This document shows, piece after piece, positions 51,406 to 61,073 of a stretch of DNA of 64,000 nt. Source of the stretch: Ruegeria sediminis (GTDB taxonomy: Bacteria; Pseudomonadota; Alphaproteobacteria; Rhodobacterales; Rhodobacteraceae). The stretch spans positions 682,001 to 746,000 of the forward strand of contig NZ_VCPD01000001.1 in NCBI RefSeq assembly GCF_005938215.1. The letters are read 5' to 3'. A model generated the notes under the pieces. The model made no database searches. It was given only the letters and a program-made list of their open reading frames with translations, and was not told the DNA's origin. Both the position numbers and the translations under genes were made by a program. Numbering within the stretch: the stretch's first letter is position 1; every line of letters begins with the position of its first letter.

Positions 51406-52404
51406 ATGTCCTTGATGAAATCCTTGATGGGGGCCGCAGCGGCCGTCGCTCTGACCGCAGGCGCAGCCTTGGCCGAGCCGGCCCTGATCTTCGACCTGGG
51501 CGGCAAATTCGACAAGTCGTTCAACGAAGCCGCCTTCAACGGCGCCCAGCGTTGGGCCGACGAAACCGGCGGCAGCTTCCGCGAAATCGAGCTTCAGTCC
51601 GAAGCCCAGCGCGAACAGGCCCTGCGCCGCTTCGCCGACGCCGGCGCCAACCCTGTGATCACCATGGGTTTCGCCATGGCCGATCCGCTGAGCACCGTCG
51701 CCCCCGACTATCCCGACACGAAGTTCGTCGTGGTCGACGTAACCTGGCTGGACGCGCCCAACATCCGCCAGATCGGCTTTGCCGAGCATGAGGGGTCCTA
51801 CCTCGTCGGCATGCTGGCCGCGATGGCCTCGAAATCGGGCACCGTGGGCTTTGTCGGCGGGATGGACGTTCCGCTGATCCGGCACTTTGGCTGTGGCTAC
51901 GCGCAGGGCGCCAAGGCGGTCAATCCCGACATCAAGATCGTCGCCAACATGACCGGCACCACCCCGGCGGCCTGGAACGACCCGGTGAAGGGGTCGGAAC
52001 TGACCAAGGCGCAGATCAGCCAAGGCGCTGACGTGATCTATGCCGCGGCGGGCGGCACCGGCGTGGGCGTGCTGCAGACTGCCGCCGACGAGGGCGTGCT
52101 GTCGATCGGCGTGGACAGCAACCAGAACCACCTGCACCCCGGCAAGGTGCTGACCTCGATGCTCAAGCGCGTTGATGTGGCGGTGTACGAGGCGATGAAG
52201 GCCGGTGCGGACGTTGAAACGGGCGTCTTCGTTCTTGGCCTGGCCGAGGACGGCGTCGGCTATGCGCTGGACGAAAACAACGAAGCGTTGGTTACCGACG
52301 ACATGAAATCTTCGGTGGACGAAGCCCGCCAGAAGATCATCGACGGTGAACTGGAAGTGGTCAGCTATTACGAGAACGACAGCTGCCCTGCGCTGAAGTT
52401 CTGA
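51406..52404 (+). CDS. BMP-family nucleoside-type ABC transporter substrate-binding protein
   Basis: A 332-residue periplasmic lipoprotein-family protein (BmpA/PnrA type) with a Sec signal (MKSLMGAAAAVALTAGAALA) and no lipobox. The mature part has the two-lobe fold: LIFDLGGKFDKSFNEAAFNGAQ, GFVGGMDVPLIRHFGCGYAQGA, and GVDSNQNHLHPGKVLTSMLK. It binds purine nucleosides or related ligands for the following ATPase and permeases. GGGAG precedes ATG 51406; an upstream start at 51358 adds no signal-like residues. Confidence 0.9.
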   Translation: MSLMKSLMGAAAAVALTAGAALAEPALIFDLGGKFDKSFNEAAFNGAQRWADETGGSFREIELQSEAQREQALRRFADAGANPVITMGFAMADPLSTVAPDYPDTKFVVVDVTWLDAPNIRQIGFAEHEGSYLVGMLAAMASKSGTVGFVGGMDVPLIRHFGCGYAQGAKAVNPDIKIVANMTGTTPAAWNDPVKGSELTKAQISQGADVIYAAAGGTGVGVLQTAADEGVLSIGVDSNQNHLHPGKVLTSMLKRVDVAVYEAMKAGADVETGVFVLGLAEDGVGYALDENNEALVTDDMKSSVDEARQKIIDGELEVVSYYENDSCPALKF

Positions 52405-52412
52405 TGTCGCGC

Positions 52413-52434
52413 GGGACGGGGTCCGCCCCGTTCC
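52413..52434 (+). terminator. hairpin after the binding-protein gene
   Basis: GGGACGGGG pairs with CCCCGTTCC (one G-U pair) around a four-base loop, just after the bmp stop. No T tract follows and the ATPase gene begins 100 bases on, so it more likely limits readthrough or stabilises the binding-protein mRNA, giving more binding protein than transporter. Confidence 0.5.
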
Positions 52435-52534
52435 GCACCAATTGCGCCGTTCATCCGACCCGCGCGGGTCAATCGCACCGCGAAGACCACGGCAGGACCG
52501 GATGAGCGGCCCTTTCGGCCATTGAGGACATGAC

Positions 52535-54064
52535 ATGACCGTCCCCGCCATCGAGCTAAAAGGGATTTCCAAATCCTTCGGACCGGTTCAAGCCAACAAG
52601 AACATCTCGATCAGCGTCGCCCCCGGCACGATCCACGGGATCATCGGTGAAAACGGAGCGGGCAAGTCCACGCTGATGAGCATTCTCTACGGCTTCTACA
52701 AGGCCGATGCCGGCGAGATCCGGATCAACGGGCAAAAGACCGAGATCCCGGACAGCCAGGCCGCCATAGCCGCCGGGATCGGCATGGTGTTCCAGCACTT
52801 CAAACTGGTCGAAAACTTCACCGTACTGGAGAACATCGTTCTGGGCGCCGAAGAAGGCGGTCTGCTTGCCCCCTCGCTCGCCCGGGCGCGCAAGGAATTG
52901 AAGGAGCTCGAGGAGGAATACGAGCTTTTCGTAGATCCCGACAAGCGCATCGACGAAATCGGCGTCGGAATGCAGCAGCGGGTCGAAATCCTCAAGGCGC
53001 TGTACCGCAAGGCGGAAATCCTGATCCTGGACGAGCCGACCGGCGTTCTGACGCCGGCCGAAGCGGATCAGCTGTTCCGCATCCTTCACCGCCTGCGCGA
53101 AGAAGGCAAAACGATCATCCTGATCACCCACAAGCTGCGTGAGATCATGGAGGCGACCGACACAGTGTCGGTGATGCGCCGGGGCGAAATGACCGCAACC
53201 GTCAAGACTGCGGAAACCAACCCCGAGCAGCTTGCCGAACTGATGGTGGGCCGCAAGGTGCTGCTGCGCGTGGACAAGGTCCCGGCGTCACCGGGAAAGC
53301 CGGTCCTTGAGATCGAAAACCTGCGCGTGACCGACGAAGCTGGCGTCGAACGGGTCAAGGGCATCGATCTGACCGTGCGGGCGGGCGAGATCGTGGGCAT
53401 TGCGGGCGTGGCCGGAAACGGGCAGTCCGAACTGCTCGAAGTGCTGGGCGGGATGCGCCCCGGCACCGGAACGATCCGCCTGAACGGCGATCCGCTGCCC
53501 CTCAGCGGCCGCGGCTCCGACGGGCAAGCCCGGCGGGCGCAACACATCGCGCACGTGCCCGAAGACCGGCAACGCGAAGGTCTGATCATGGACTTTCACG
53601 CTTGGGAGAACGTCGCATTCGGCTATCATCGCGACCCGGCCTACCGGCGCGGGATATTCATGGACAACGCCGCCCTGCGCGCCGATACCGAGCGCAAGAT
53701 CGAGAAATTCGACGTTCGCCCCGCCGATGGCTGGCTGGCGGCCAAGAACTTCTCGGGCGGCAACCAGCAGAAGATCGTCGTGGCGCGCGAGATCGAGCGC
53801 AATCCGGATCTTCTGCTTGTGGGTCAGCCGACACGCGGCGTCGACATCGGCGCGATCGAATTCATTCACAAGCAGATCGTCGCGCTGCGCGACCAGGGCA
53901 AGGCGATCCTGCTTGTCTCGGTGGAACTGGAAGAGATCTTTTCGCTCTCGGACCGGATCGCGGTGATGTTCGACGGGCACATCATGGGCGAGCGTCTGCC
54001 GCACGAAACCGACGAAAAGGAACTGGGCCTGCTGATGGCCGGGGTTTCTGGGGAGGCCGCGTAA
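52535..54064 (+). CDS. ABC transporter ATPase, nucleoside/sugar type (two NBDs)
   Basis: A 509-residue ATPase with two nucleotide-binding domains in tandem. First: Walker A GENGAGKST, signature degenerate (VGMQQRVEI), Walker B ILILDEPT. Second: GVAGNGQSE (Walker A variant), LSGGNQQK-like FSGGNQQKIV, and Walker B LLLVGQPTRGVD. As in sugar/nucleoside importers of the RbsA kind. It powers the two permeases that follow. Confidence 0.92.
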   Translation: MTVPAIELKGISKSFGPVQANKNISISVAPGTIHGIIGENGAGKSTLMSILYGFYKADAGEIRINGQKTEIPDSQAAIAAGIGMVFQHFKLVENFTVLENIVLGAEEGGLLAPSLARARKELKELEEEYELFVDPDKRIDEIGVGMQQRVEILKALYRKAEILILDEPTGVLTPAEADQLFRILHRLREEGKTIILITHKLREIMEATDTVSVMRRGEMTATVKTAETNPEQLAELMVGRKVLLRVDKVPASPGKPVLEIENLRVTDEAGVERVKGIDLTVRAGEIVGIAGVAGNGQSELLEVLGGMRPGTGTIRLNGDPLPLSGRGSDGQARRAQHIAHVPEDRQREGLIMDFHAWENVAFGYHRDPAYRRGIFMDNAALRADTERKIEKFDVRPADGWLAAKNFSGGNQQKIVVAREIERNPDLLLVGQPTRGVDIGAIEFIHKQIVALRDQGKAILLVSVELEEIFSLSDRIAVMFDGHIMGERLPHETDEKELGLLMAGVSGEAA

Positions 54065-54065
54065 C

Positions 54066-55214
54066 ATGGACAAGATGCCCAAATGGGCCGACGTGGTCCT
54101 GATCCCGCTGATCAGCCTGATCCTGGCGGCATTTCTTTCCGCGCTGGTGATCCTCGCCATCGGCGAGGATCCGATCGCGGCGGTCAAGCTGATGGTGTCC
54201 GGCGCGCTGGGGTCCACCTATGGCTGGGGTTACACGCTCTACTACGCAACCAATTTCATATTTACCGGCCTTGCGGTCGCGGTCGCATTTCACGCCCGGC
54301 TGTTCAACATCGGCGGCGAGGGCCAGGCGATGCTGGGCGGGCTTGGCGTGGCCATGGCCTGCCTCTACATTCCCTGGCCGCACTGGACCATCGCCCTGTT
54401 GGCCGCCGCCGCTGCCTCGATGCTGTTCGGCGCGGCCTGGGCGGCCATTCCAGCCTATCTGCAGGCCAAACGCGGCAGCCATATCGTTATCACCACGATC
54501 ATGTTCAACTTCATCGCCGCCGCATTCCTGAACTACATGCTGGTCAACGTGATGCGCCCCGAAGGTTCGATGGACCCGGCGACCGAGCGCTTCCCCGAGG
54601 CGGTGCATTTGCCTACGCTGCACGACCTGCTGGCGCCGATCGGCATAAGCTTTTCCAAGGCCGCACCGGCCAACGTATCGTTCGTGGTGGCAATTCTTGC
54701 CTGTTTCGTGGTCTGGGCGCTGATCTGGCGCACCCGGCTGGGCTATGAGATCCGCGCCTACGGCCATTCCGAGACCGGCGCGCTTTATGCCGGGATTTCG
54801 CCCGTACGCATCACCATCGTCGCGATGCTGATCTCGGGCGCGTTGGCGGGCCTCATGGCGATCAACAACGTCATGGGCGAGGCAGAACGGCTGGTCCTGA
54901 ATGCGACCGAGGGCGCGGGCTTCATCGGCATCGCGGTGGCGCTGATGGGCAGATCGCATCCTTTCGGCGTGTTCCTGGCGGCGATCCTGTTCGGGTTTCT
55001 CTATCAGGGCGGCGCGGAGCTGGCGCTGTGGACGTCAATCCCCCGCGAGTTGATCGTGGTCATCCAGGCGCTGGTGATCCTGTTCACCGGTGCGCTCGAC
55101 AACATGGTGAGGATGCCGCTGGAGCGGATATTCCTGTCCCTTGGCCGCAAGCGCCGCAACGTGGGCGAGACCGCCCCGCTGCCGGACGCATCGCACAGCA
55201 CGACGCAGGACTAG
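54066..55214 (+). CDS. ABC transporter permease (nucleoside type), first subunit
   Basis: A 382-residue membrane subunit with about ten helices; RLFNIGGEGQAMLGGLGVAMA is the BPD_transp_2 signature near residue 80. One base after the ATPase gene, 10 bases before the second permease, in the same operon as the BMP binding protein. It forms the channel with the next subunit. Confidence 0.9.
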   Translation: MDKMPKWADVVLIPLISLILAAFLSALVILAIGEDPIAAVKLMVSGALGSTYGWGYTLYYATNFIFTGLAVAVAFHARLFNIGGEGQAMLGGLGVAMACLYIPWPHWTIALLAAAAASMLFGAAWAAIPAYLQAKRGSHIVITTIMFNFIAAAFLNYMLVNVMRPEGSMDPATERFPEAVHLPTLHDLLAPIGISFSKAAPANVSFVVAILACFVVWALIWRTRLGYEIRAYGHSETGALYAGISPVRITIVAMLISGALAGLMAINNVMGEAERLVLNATEGAGFIGIAVALMGRSHPFGVFLAAILFGFLYQGGAELALWTSIPRELIVVIQALVILFTGALDNMVRMPLERIFLSLGRKRRNVGETAPLPDASHSTTQD

Positions 55215-55224
55215 GAGGCGGAGT

Positions 55225-56232
55225 ATGGAGTTCTTGACGGTTATCCAGATCCTCGACTCGACGATCCGCCTGGCGACGCCGCTGCTGCTCGCCTGTCTCG
55301 CCGGTCTCTATTCCGAAAGGGCTGGCATTTTCGACATCGGCCTCGAAGGCAAGATGCTGATGTCGGCGTTTTTCTCGGCCGCGGTGGCCGCCCTGACCGG
55401 TTCGGTCTGGCTGGGGCTGCTTGCCGGGATCGCCTCGTCGCTGGCGCTGGCGGGCCTGCACGGGCTGGCCTCGATCACCTTCCGGGGCAACCAGCTGATC
55501 TCGGGCGTCGCTGTCAATTTCCTTGCGGCAGGTATGACGGTTCTGGTGGCGCAGGACTGGTTTCAGCAGGGCGGGCGCACCCCATCCCTTTTCGGTCAGG
55601 GACGGTTCGAAAGCGCCGAATTCCCCTTGGCGATCGGGCCCAAGGACTCCGAGGCCACGGGGCGGCCCGTTTCGGAACTGATGGCGGAAACAAACATTCT
55701 GCATCAGGTCTACTCCGAACTGTTCTCTGGGCATTCAATCCTCGTCTATGTCGCCTTCCTGGCGGTCCCGGTGACCTGGTGGGTGCTGTTCCGTACACGC
55801 TTCGGGCTGCGCCTGCGGGCGGTCGGCGAGAACCCGGCGGCGGTGGACACCGCAGGCGTCTCGGTCGTCGGCCTGCGCTATGCCGCCGTCGCCATCTGCG
55901 GGGTGCTGTGCGGCATCGCGGGCGCCTATCTGGCCACCGCCCTGCAGGCCGGGTTCGTCAAGGACATGACCGCGGGCCGCGGGTTCATCGCGCTGGCCGC
56001 GCTGATCTTCGCGAAGTGGCGCCCTTGGCATGCGATGGGGGCTTGCCTGCTGTTCGGGCTGTTGCAGGCGGTGGCGCTGCGATTCCAGAACATCGATCTG
56101 GGCGGCGTGGTGATTCCGGTGCAGGTCATGGACGCGCTGCCCTATGTCCTGACGGTGGTGATCCTGGCCGGTTTCGTGGGCAAGGCGATTCCGCCCCGCG
56201 CGGGCGGAGAGCCCTACGTGAAGGAGCGCTGA
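55225..56232 (+). CDS. ABC transporter permease (nucleoside type), second subunit
   Basis: A 335-residue membrane subunit with the paired signature AGIFDIGLEGKMLMSAFF near residue 36 and GVCGIAGAYLA-like CGVLCGIAGAYLAT. It completes the heterodimer. GGAGGCGGAG precedes ATG 55225. The frame upstream is open but overlaps the first permease out of phase, and is not used. Confidence 0.9.
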   Translation: MEFLTVIQILDSTIRLATPLLLACLAGLYSERAGIFDIGLEGKMLMSAFFSAAVAALTGSVWLGLLAGIASSLALAGLHGLASITFRGNQLISGVAVNFLAAGMTVLVAQDWFQQGGRTPSLFGQGRFESAEFPLAIGPKDSEATGRPVSELMAETNILHQVYSELFSGHSILVYVAFLAVPVTWWVLFRTRFGLRLRAVGENPAAVDTAGVSVVGLRYAAVAICGVLCGIAGAYLATALQAGFVKDMTAGRGFIALAALIFAKWRPWHAMGACLLFGLLQAVALRFQNIDLGGVVIPVQVMDALPYVLTVVILAGFVGKAIPPRAGGEPYVKER

Positions 56233-56323
56233 TAAGGCCAGATCGCGGCGCGCTATCAGTCCTGATTGCTGCGCGGCAGCATGGACAGTTGATTTTGGGT
56301 GCCGCAGCGGTTCTAAAAGATAC

Positions 56324-57247
56324 ATGCAGATATACCTCCCGATCGCCGAAGTGTCTGTCAACGCGTTCCTCCTGCTGGGGCTTGGGGGGATGGTCGGCGT
56401 TCTGTCCGGCATGTTCGGCGTCGGTGGAGGATTCCTGATGACTCCGCTGCTGTTCTTCATCGGAATTCCGCCGGCGGTGGCGGTCGCCACCGAAGCCAAC
56501 CAGATCGTCGCGTCGTCCTTTTCGGGTGTTCTGGCGCATTTCCGGCGAAAGACCGTGGATCTGAAGATGGGCGGGGTCCTGCTCATAGGCGGTCTGACCG
56601 GCGCCGCGCTGGGGGTAGTGGTGTTCAACTACCTCAAAAGCCTTGGGCAGGTCGATCTGCTGGTCAAGCTCTGCTACGTCGTCTTCCTTGGCGTCATCGG
56701 CGGACTGATGTTCATCGAAAGCTTGAATGCGATCCGCAAAGCACGCAAGGCGGGTGGGTCGCCGCCACCGAAACGCCGGCAGCGCGGGTGGGTCCATGCG
56801 CTGCCGTTCAAGGCGCGGTTCCGCACCTCGGGTCTTTACATCTCGGTCATACCGCCCTTGGTCGTGGGGCTGTTCGTCGGTGTACTGTCGGCCATCATGG
56901 GGGTTGGCGGCGGCTTCATCATGGTTCCCGCGATGATCTACATCCTGGGAATGCCGACCAAGGTGGTCGTGGGAACGTCGCTGTTCCAGATCATTTTCGT
57001 GACCGGCTTCACAACGATGCTGCATGCGACGACCAACTATACGGTCGATGTCGTTCTGGCGGTTCTGCTTCTGGTCGGCGGTGTGATCGGCGCGCAGATC
57101 GGCACCGTCATCGGCGCGCGCATGAAAGCCGAACAACTGCGGATCCTACTGGCCCTGCTCGTGCTTGTCGTCTGCGGCAAGCTCGCCTCGGATCTGCTGC
57201 TGCAACCCGCCGAACTTTTCACGCTCGGCACCAGCGGGGGGCACTGA
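56324..57247 (+). CDS. TauE/SafE-family sulfite/anion exporter-like membrane protein
   Basis: A 307-residue protein with about eight hydrophobic segments in two similar halves: GMVGVLSGMFGVGGGFLMTPLL and GVLSAIMGVGGGFIMVPAM-like, the duplicated glycine motif of the family. It may export sulfite, sulfoacetate or other small organic anions; the ligand is unknown. The next gene is its usual partner in this group. A possible promoter TTGATT-N17-TCTAAA ends near the ATG. Confidence 0.85.
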   Translation: MQIYLPIAEVSVNAFLLLGLGGMVGVLSGMFGVGGGFLMTPLLFFIGIPPAVAVATEANQIVASSFSGVLAHFRRKTVDLKMGGVLLIGGLTGAALGVVVFNYLKSLGQVDLLVKLCYVVFLGVIGGLMFIESLNAIRKARKAGGSPPPKRRQRGWVHALPFKARFRTSGLYISVIPPLVVGLFVGVLSAIMGVGGGFIMVPAMIYILGMPTKVVVGTSLFQIIFVTGFTTMLHATTNYTVDVVLAVLLLVGGVIGAQIGTVIGARMKAEQLRILLALLVLVVCGKLASDLLLQPAELFTLGTSGGH

Positions 57248-57249
57248 CG

Positions 57250-58014
57250 ATGTTGCGTGTGCTTGCCGCCCTGTGCCTCTTGAGCTTGCCCGCCCATGCG
57301 GTCGAAGAGTCCGTTGTCCTGGGCCTCAGCAAGGATCGCGTCGCCATCACCGCGACGTTCGACGGATCCGACATCCTGGTGTTCGGCGCGATCAAACGCG
57401 AGGCGCCAATCCCCGAGGGCGATCCGCTGGAGGTCATCGTGACGGTTTCGGGACCCTCCGAACCTGTGATGGTGCGCCGCAAGGAAAGGAAGTTCGGCAT
57501 CTGGGTGAACACCGACAGCGTTCTTGTCGACTCCGCCCCCAGTTTCTATGCCGTCGCCACCAGCGCGCCGTTCGATAAGGTGATCACCAACACCGAAGAC
57601 CTGCGCCACCGCATCTCGATCAACCGGGCCATCCGGTCGGTGGGCGCAGACATGCACATTCAGGGCGCGCAGGATTTCGCGGAGGCCGTGGTGCGCATTC
57701 GCGAGAAGTCTCGCCTCTACTCGATCCGGGAAAACACGGTTGCCGTCGACGAACAGACCCTGTTCCGGACCTCGATCGCCATGCCGGCGGATCTGACTGA
57801 GGGCGACTACAGTACGCGGATTTTCCTGACACGCGGCGGGCAGGTCGTGTCGAGCTTTGAAACAACCATCGGCGTGCACAAGGTCGGGCTGGAGCGAATT
57901 CTATTCAACATGTCCCGGCAGCAACCCATCGTTTACGGGCTGATGTCCCTGGCCATCGCAATAGCAGCCGGTTGGGGTGCTTCCACTGCGTTCCGGATGC
58001 TTCGCAACAGTTGA
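57250..58014 (+). CDS. TIGR02186-family exported/membrane-anchored protein
   Basis: A 254-residue protein with a Sec signal (MLRVLAALCLLSLPAHA), a beta-rich extracytoplasmic domain (ESVVLGLSKDRVAITATFDG) and one C-terminal membrane helix (LMSLAIAIAAGWGASTAF). I recognise it as the conserved TIGR02186 family of alphaproteobacteria. It starts two bases after the TauE gene; the pairing suggests a transport or sulfur role, but none is proven. Confidence 0.78.
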   Translation: MLRVLAALCLLSLPAHAVEESVVLGLSKDRVAITATFDGSDILVFGAIKREAPIPEGDPLEVIVTVSGPSEPVMVRRKERKFGIWVNTDSVLVDSAPSFYAVATSAPFDKVITNTEDLRHRISINRAIRSVGADMHIQGAQDFAEAVVRIREKSRLYSIRENTVAVDEQTLFRTSIAMPADLTEGDYSTRIFLTRGGQVVSSFETTIGVHKVGLERILFNMSRQQPIVYGLMSLAIAIAAGWGASTAFRMLRNS

Positions 58015-58018
58015 TCCT

Positions 58019-58747
58019 TCAGCCGCGGCCGATATAGGGCATGGTCGTCGCCATTACCGTCATGAACTGGACATTCGCCTCGAGCGGCAGGCTGGCCATG
58101 TGAAGGACCGAGCGGGCGGCATCCTCGACCGCCATCGTCGGATCGGGTTCCCGCCCTTCGGCCAAGGCTGCATCGACCAGGCCCTGAACCATCGGCGTGC
58201 GCGCATTGCCGATGTCGATCTGTCCGCAGGCGATGTTGAACGCGCGCCCGTCCAGCGACAGGCTGCGGGTCAGCCCGGTGATCGCGTGTTTGGTGGCGGT
58301 GTAGTGAACCGAATTCGGGCGCGGAACATGCGCCGCGATCGAGCCGTTGTTGATGATGCGGCCGCCCTGAGGATCCTGATGTCGCATTCCTCGGAAGGCC
58401 GCCCTGGCGCACAGGAACATGCCGTTCAGATTGACGTTGACCGACTGATACCAATCCTCGAGAGCGATCTCGTCGATGGTGCCTCCGGGGGCGAAGATGC
58501 CCGCATTGTTGAACAGGACGTCCAGCCGCCCGGTCCAATCGGTGAAATCCCGAAACGCCGCCACGACTGCATCCGGATCAGTCACATCCGCGGCCAGAGG
58601 CAACGCATTCTCTTTGCCCTCTGCCATTTCCTCAAGGACGTCCAGGCGGCGGGCCAACAACCCGACCTTCCACCCTTGCGACAGAAACAGTTCCGCCGCA
58701 GCCCGGCCTATGCCCGAGCTTGCGCCCGTCACGATGATCGTTCTCAT
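58019..58747 (-). CDS. short-chain dehydrogenase/reductase
   Basis: A 242-residue classical SDR: TGASSGIG at residues 7-14, NNAGIFAPG (NNAG), NNGSIA with catalytic Ser, and YTATKHAITGL (Y-x3-K). Its NADPH or NADH preference and substrate are unknown. The start overlaps the stop of the helicase gene (ATGA), so they share one mRNA. This helicase-SDR pairing has no obvious function. Confidence 0.9.
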   Translation of the reverse strand: MRTIIVTGASSGIGRAAAELFLSQGWKVGLLARRLDVLEEMAEGKENALPLAADVTDPDAVVAAFRDFTDWTGRLDVLFNNAGIFAPGGTIDEIALEDWYQSVNVNLNGMFLCARAAFRGMRHQDPQGGRIINNGSIAAHVPRPNSVHYTATKHAITGLTRSLSLDGRAFNIACGQIDIGNARTPMVQGLVDAALAEGREPDPTMAVEDAARSVLHMASLPLEANVQFMTVMATTMPYIGRG

Positions 58748-60276
58748 GTCTCCTCGGCCTCCAGTTCCAATGCCGCCGCCGGAACCTGCCGCAGATCATC
58801 GACGCGCAGCGCGTGGGACGGCTTGGCAAGCCGGTTACGCACGACCCAGATCAGGCGTTCCTGCGCGCGGGTGATCGCGACATAGGCCAAGCGTTTCCAA
58901 AGCGGTTGCCCCGCCTCGGTCCGGCCCATCCGCGACGCCGCGTAGATGTCCGGTGCGAACACCTGCACCGTCTCCCACTGCGACCCCTGCGCCTTGTGGA
59001 TCGTGACCGCCGCACCGTGCAGAAACGTCGCCCCCATGCGCGCCGCGAAAGGGATGAACGGCTCGTCCTCGTCCGGTTTCTCGATCTTGACGATGGACGC
59101 CGCGCTGACCTGGGGATCCTCGGCTCCGATCACGTGCAATCGGGAAAATCCTGGCTTGCGCCCCGGCCCGAGATAGATCACCTGTGCACCCTTGATGAGG
59201 CCCCGCGCCTCGAGATCCAGACGCTTCTTGCGGTGCTTCAGCGGCAATTCGATCCCGTCGCAGATCAGCGGCTCGCCTTCCAGCAACTCGGTCTCGGGCG
59301 CTCCGTGCACCTGGCGGAATGCGTTGATCAGACGTATGCGCGTCGCGTTGCGCCAGACCAGAACCGGGCTGCGGGCCATCAAATCGACCTCGACCCGCTG
59401 GCCCCATACAACCCGATCATCCTTACGGGCGGTCTGCTCGACCATCCGCTCGAATTCCTCGAATCCAAGCTCGGGATCCGCCAATGCATGCGCGAGATCC
59501 AATATGGGATTGTCGGCGTCCTGACGGTGAATGCGGCTGAGCGTCAGCTTGCGCGGCGCGGGCAGCGCGTCGAACACCATAGAGCCGGACTGGTTGACCG
59601 GGGCAAGCTGGGCCGGGTCGCCGAACAGCAGCAGAGTCGGAAATATCTCTTTCAGGTCTTCGAACTGCCGGTCGTCCAGCATCGACGCTTCGTCGACAAA
59701 GCCGATGTCCAGTGGTTCGTCGCGGCGTTTCCAACCGGTGATGAAATCCGATCCCCGCAAACCAGCCGCGGCGAGCGCGCCGGGGATGGACTTGTTCCTT
59801 TCGTAGAAGGCTGCGGCGCGGTCCAGCGCCTCGTCCGTCAGCCCTTCGATCTCGGGCCGCTCGTCATTGCCGGCCAGCCATTCCGCGATGCGCTCGTATT
59901 CCGGGTCGTAGACAGGCGTGTAGAGGATCCGGTGGATCGTCGTTGCCGGCACGCCGCGCAGGCGCAGGACGCTGGCGGCCTTGTTCGTGGGCGCAAGGAT
60001 CGCCAGGGTGCGCTTGTCGCGCGACTTGCGGCTCTCGTAATCGCCGGAGATCACGTTGACACCAGCCCCGGCCAGAGCCTTGTACAGTTCGGCCAGCAAC
60101 AGTGTCTTTCCGGATCCCGCCTTGCCGATAACCGCCAAGACGCCGGATTTCCCGGCGCCCGGCAGTTTCAGCAGGGCATCGTCATCAAGGTCGATACCCG
60201 CGGTTCGCAGCATCTCGGCGATGCTGTCATAGGCGGTTGCCTGATCGTCGGAAAAGGTCACATTCGGCGCGGACAT
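58744..60276 (-). CDS. superfamily 1B (RecD/PIF1-like) helicase
   Basis: A 510-residue ATPase. Walker A VIGKAGSGKTLLL at residues 48-60, Walker B FVDEASML, motif III GDPAQLAPVNQSG, motif V IHKAQGSQW and motif VI YVAITRAQERLIWV, so a full set of SF1 motifs with an internal UvrD_C_2-like segment. It has no RecB/C partner nearby, so it could be a stand-alone DNA helicase of the RecD2 type (5'-3'). It heads a two-gene unit with the SDR. Confidence 0.88.
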   Translation of the reverse strand: MSAPNVTFSDDQATAYDSIAEMLRTAGIDLDDDALLKLPGAGKSGVLAVIGKAGSGKTLLLAELYKALAGAGVNVISGDYESRKSRDKRTLAILAPTNKAASVLRLRGVPATTIHRILYTPVYDPEYERIAEWLAGNDERPEIEGLTDEALDRAAAFYERNKSIPGALAAAGLRGSDFITGWKRRDEPLDIGFVDEASMLDDRQFEDLKEIFPTLLLFGDPAQLAPVNQSGSMVFDALPAPRKLTLSRIHRQDADNPILDLAHALADPELGFEEFERMVEQTARKDDRVVWGQRVEVDLMARSPVLVWRNATRIRLINAFRQVHGAPETELLEGEPLICDGIELPLKHRKKRLDLEARGLIKGAQVIYLGPGRKPGFSRLHVIGAEDPQVSAASIVKIEKPDEDEPFIPFAARMGATFLHGAAVTIHKAQGSQWETVQVFAPDIYAASRMGRTEAGQPLWKRLAYVAITRAQERLIWVVRNRLAKPSHALRVDDLRQVPAAALELEAEET

Positions 60277-60336
60277 GGCGTGACCCTACAGGGGCGCGAC
60301 ATCCATCGCCAGATGCTGTTTCACCCATTCACCATC

Positions 60337-60975
60337 TCAGGCGGAACGGGCGAAACGTGGTCTGCCCGACTTGCCGAAAGCCGCGTTGAACCAAAGGCGC
60401 GACAGCTCTCTCGGAATGCCCGCCCTTTCTGCCACCCGAGCACAGTCCGCCTGGGAGAACGGCCAGAGACCGACCGAGACCTGATCCCGTCCCACTCCCT
60501 GCGACCCGAGGATTTCGGGCGACGACCCGATCAGACGATAGATCCGCACCATGCGCGCGTCGAACACGCCCGCGATATGTGTCAGGCCGAAACCCTCCAT
60601 GACTTCGCCCCCGCTTAGCATGATCGCACCGGCGGTGCAGGGGCTGGCGGTACGCGACAGGCAGAACCGGGTGACCTCCCAGATCAGCGGGCTGCAGATC
60701 GGCGCTCCACCGGTCAGATGTCCGAAGACGTCGTTGACCATGGCCGGCCCGGTGGTCGGCAGGAACCGCATGGAGCCGCCGTGGCCGCCGTCCTCCTCCT
60801 CCCAGATCACATAGAGCGGGTTCAGATCGTCGTACCGATCCCGCTCTTCACCCTTTTCGTTCACCTGCACGTCCCAACCGAGCCGGGTCTTGAACTGATC
60901 CGCGCGGTCGCGAAACATGTCCTCCGCCAGTCTGGGATGCTTGTGCAATTCGTCTGCGTAAAGATACCGGAGCAT
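60337..60975 (-). CDS. luxI: LuxI-family acyl-homoserine-lactone synthase
   Basis: A 212-residue quorum-signal synthase. The invariant family residues are at expected places: R24, F28, W34, E44, D46, D49, R70, F84, E100 and R103. The segment SMRFLPTTGPAMVNDVF is common to Rhodobacteraceae enzymes. It makes an N-acyl-homoserine lactone from SAM and acyl-ACP; the acyl length is unknown. It is 83 bases after luxR on the same strand; CtrA-type sites lie in that spacer and in the end of luxR. Confidence 0.95.
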   Translation of the reverse strand: MLRYLYADELHKHPRLAEDMFRDRADQFKTRLGWDVQVNEKGEERDRYDDLNPLYVIWEEEDGGHGGSMRFLPTTGPAMVNDVFGHLTGGAPICSPLIWEVTRFCLSRTASPCTAGAIMLSGGEVMEGFGLTHIAGVFDARMVRIYRLIGSSPEILGSQGVGRDQVSVGLWPFSQADCARVAERAGIPRELSRLWFNAAFGKSGRPRFARSA

Positions 60976-61024
60976 GACTAGTTCCCCTTGCCGTCCATAT
61001 CTGGAACAAAGGGGGTACGAGCCT

Positions 61025-61073
61025 ATGGTTAATTTCCGGTCAGCGGTCCGGCCCGCCGTTAAACCACGATTAA
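61025..61073 (-). promoter_or_regulatory. CtrA-type site and half-site before luxI
   Basis: Minus strand: TTAA-TCGTGGT-TTAAC at 61073-61058 matches the full CtrA consensus TTAA-N7-TTAAC and covers the luxR stop codon. A second element, TTAACCAT (61032-61025), is the exact 8-mer half-site. They lie about 50-100 bases before the luxI start at 60975. Confidence 0.6.
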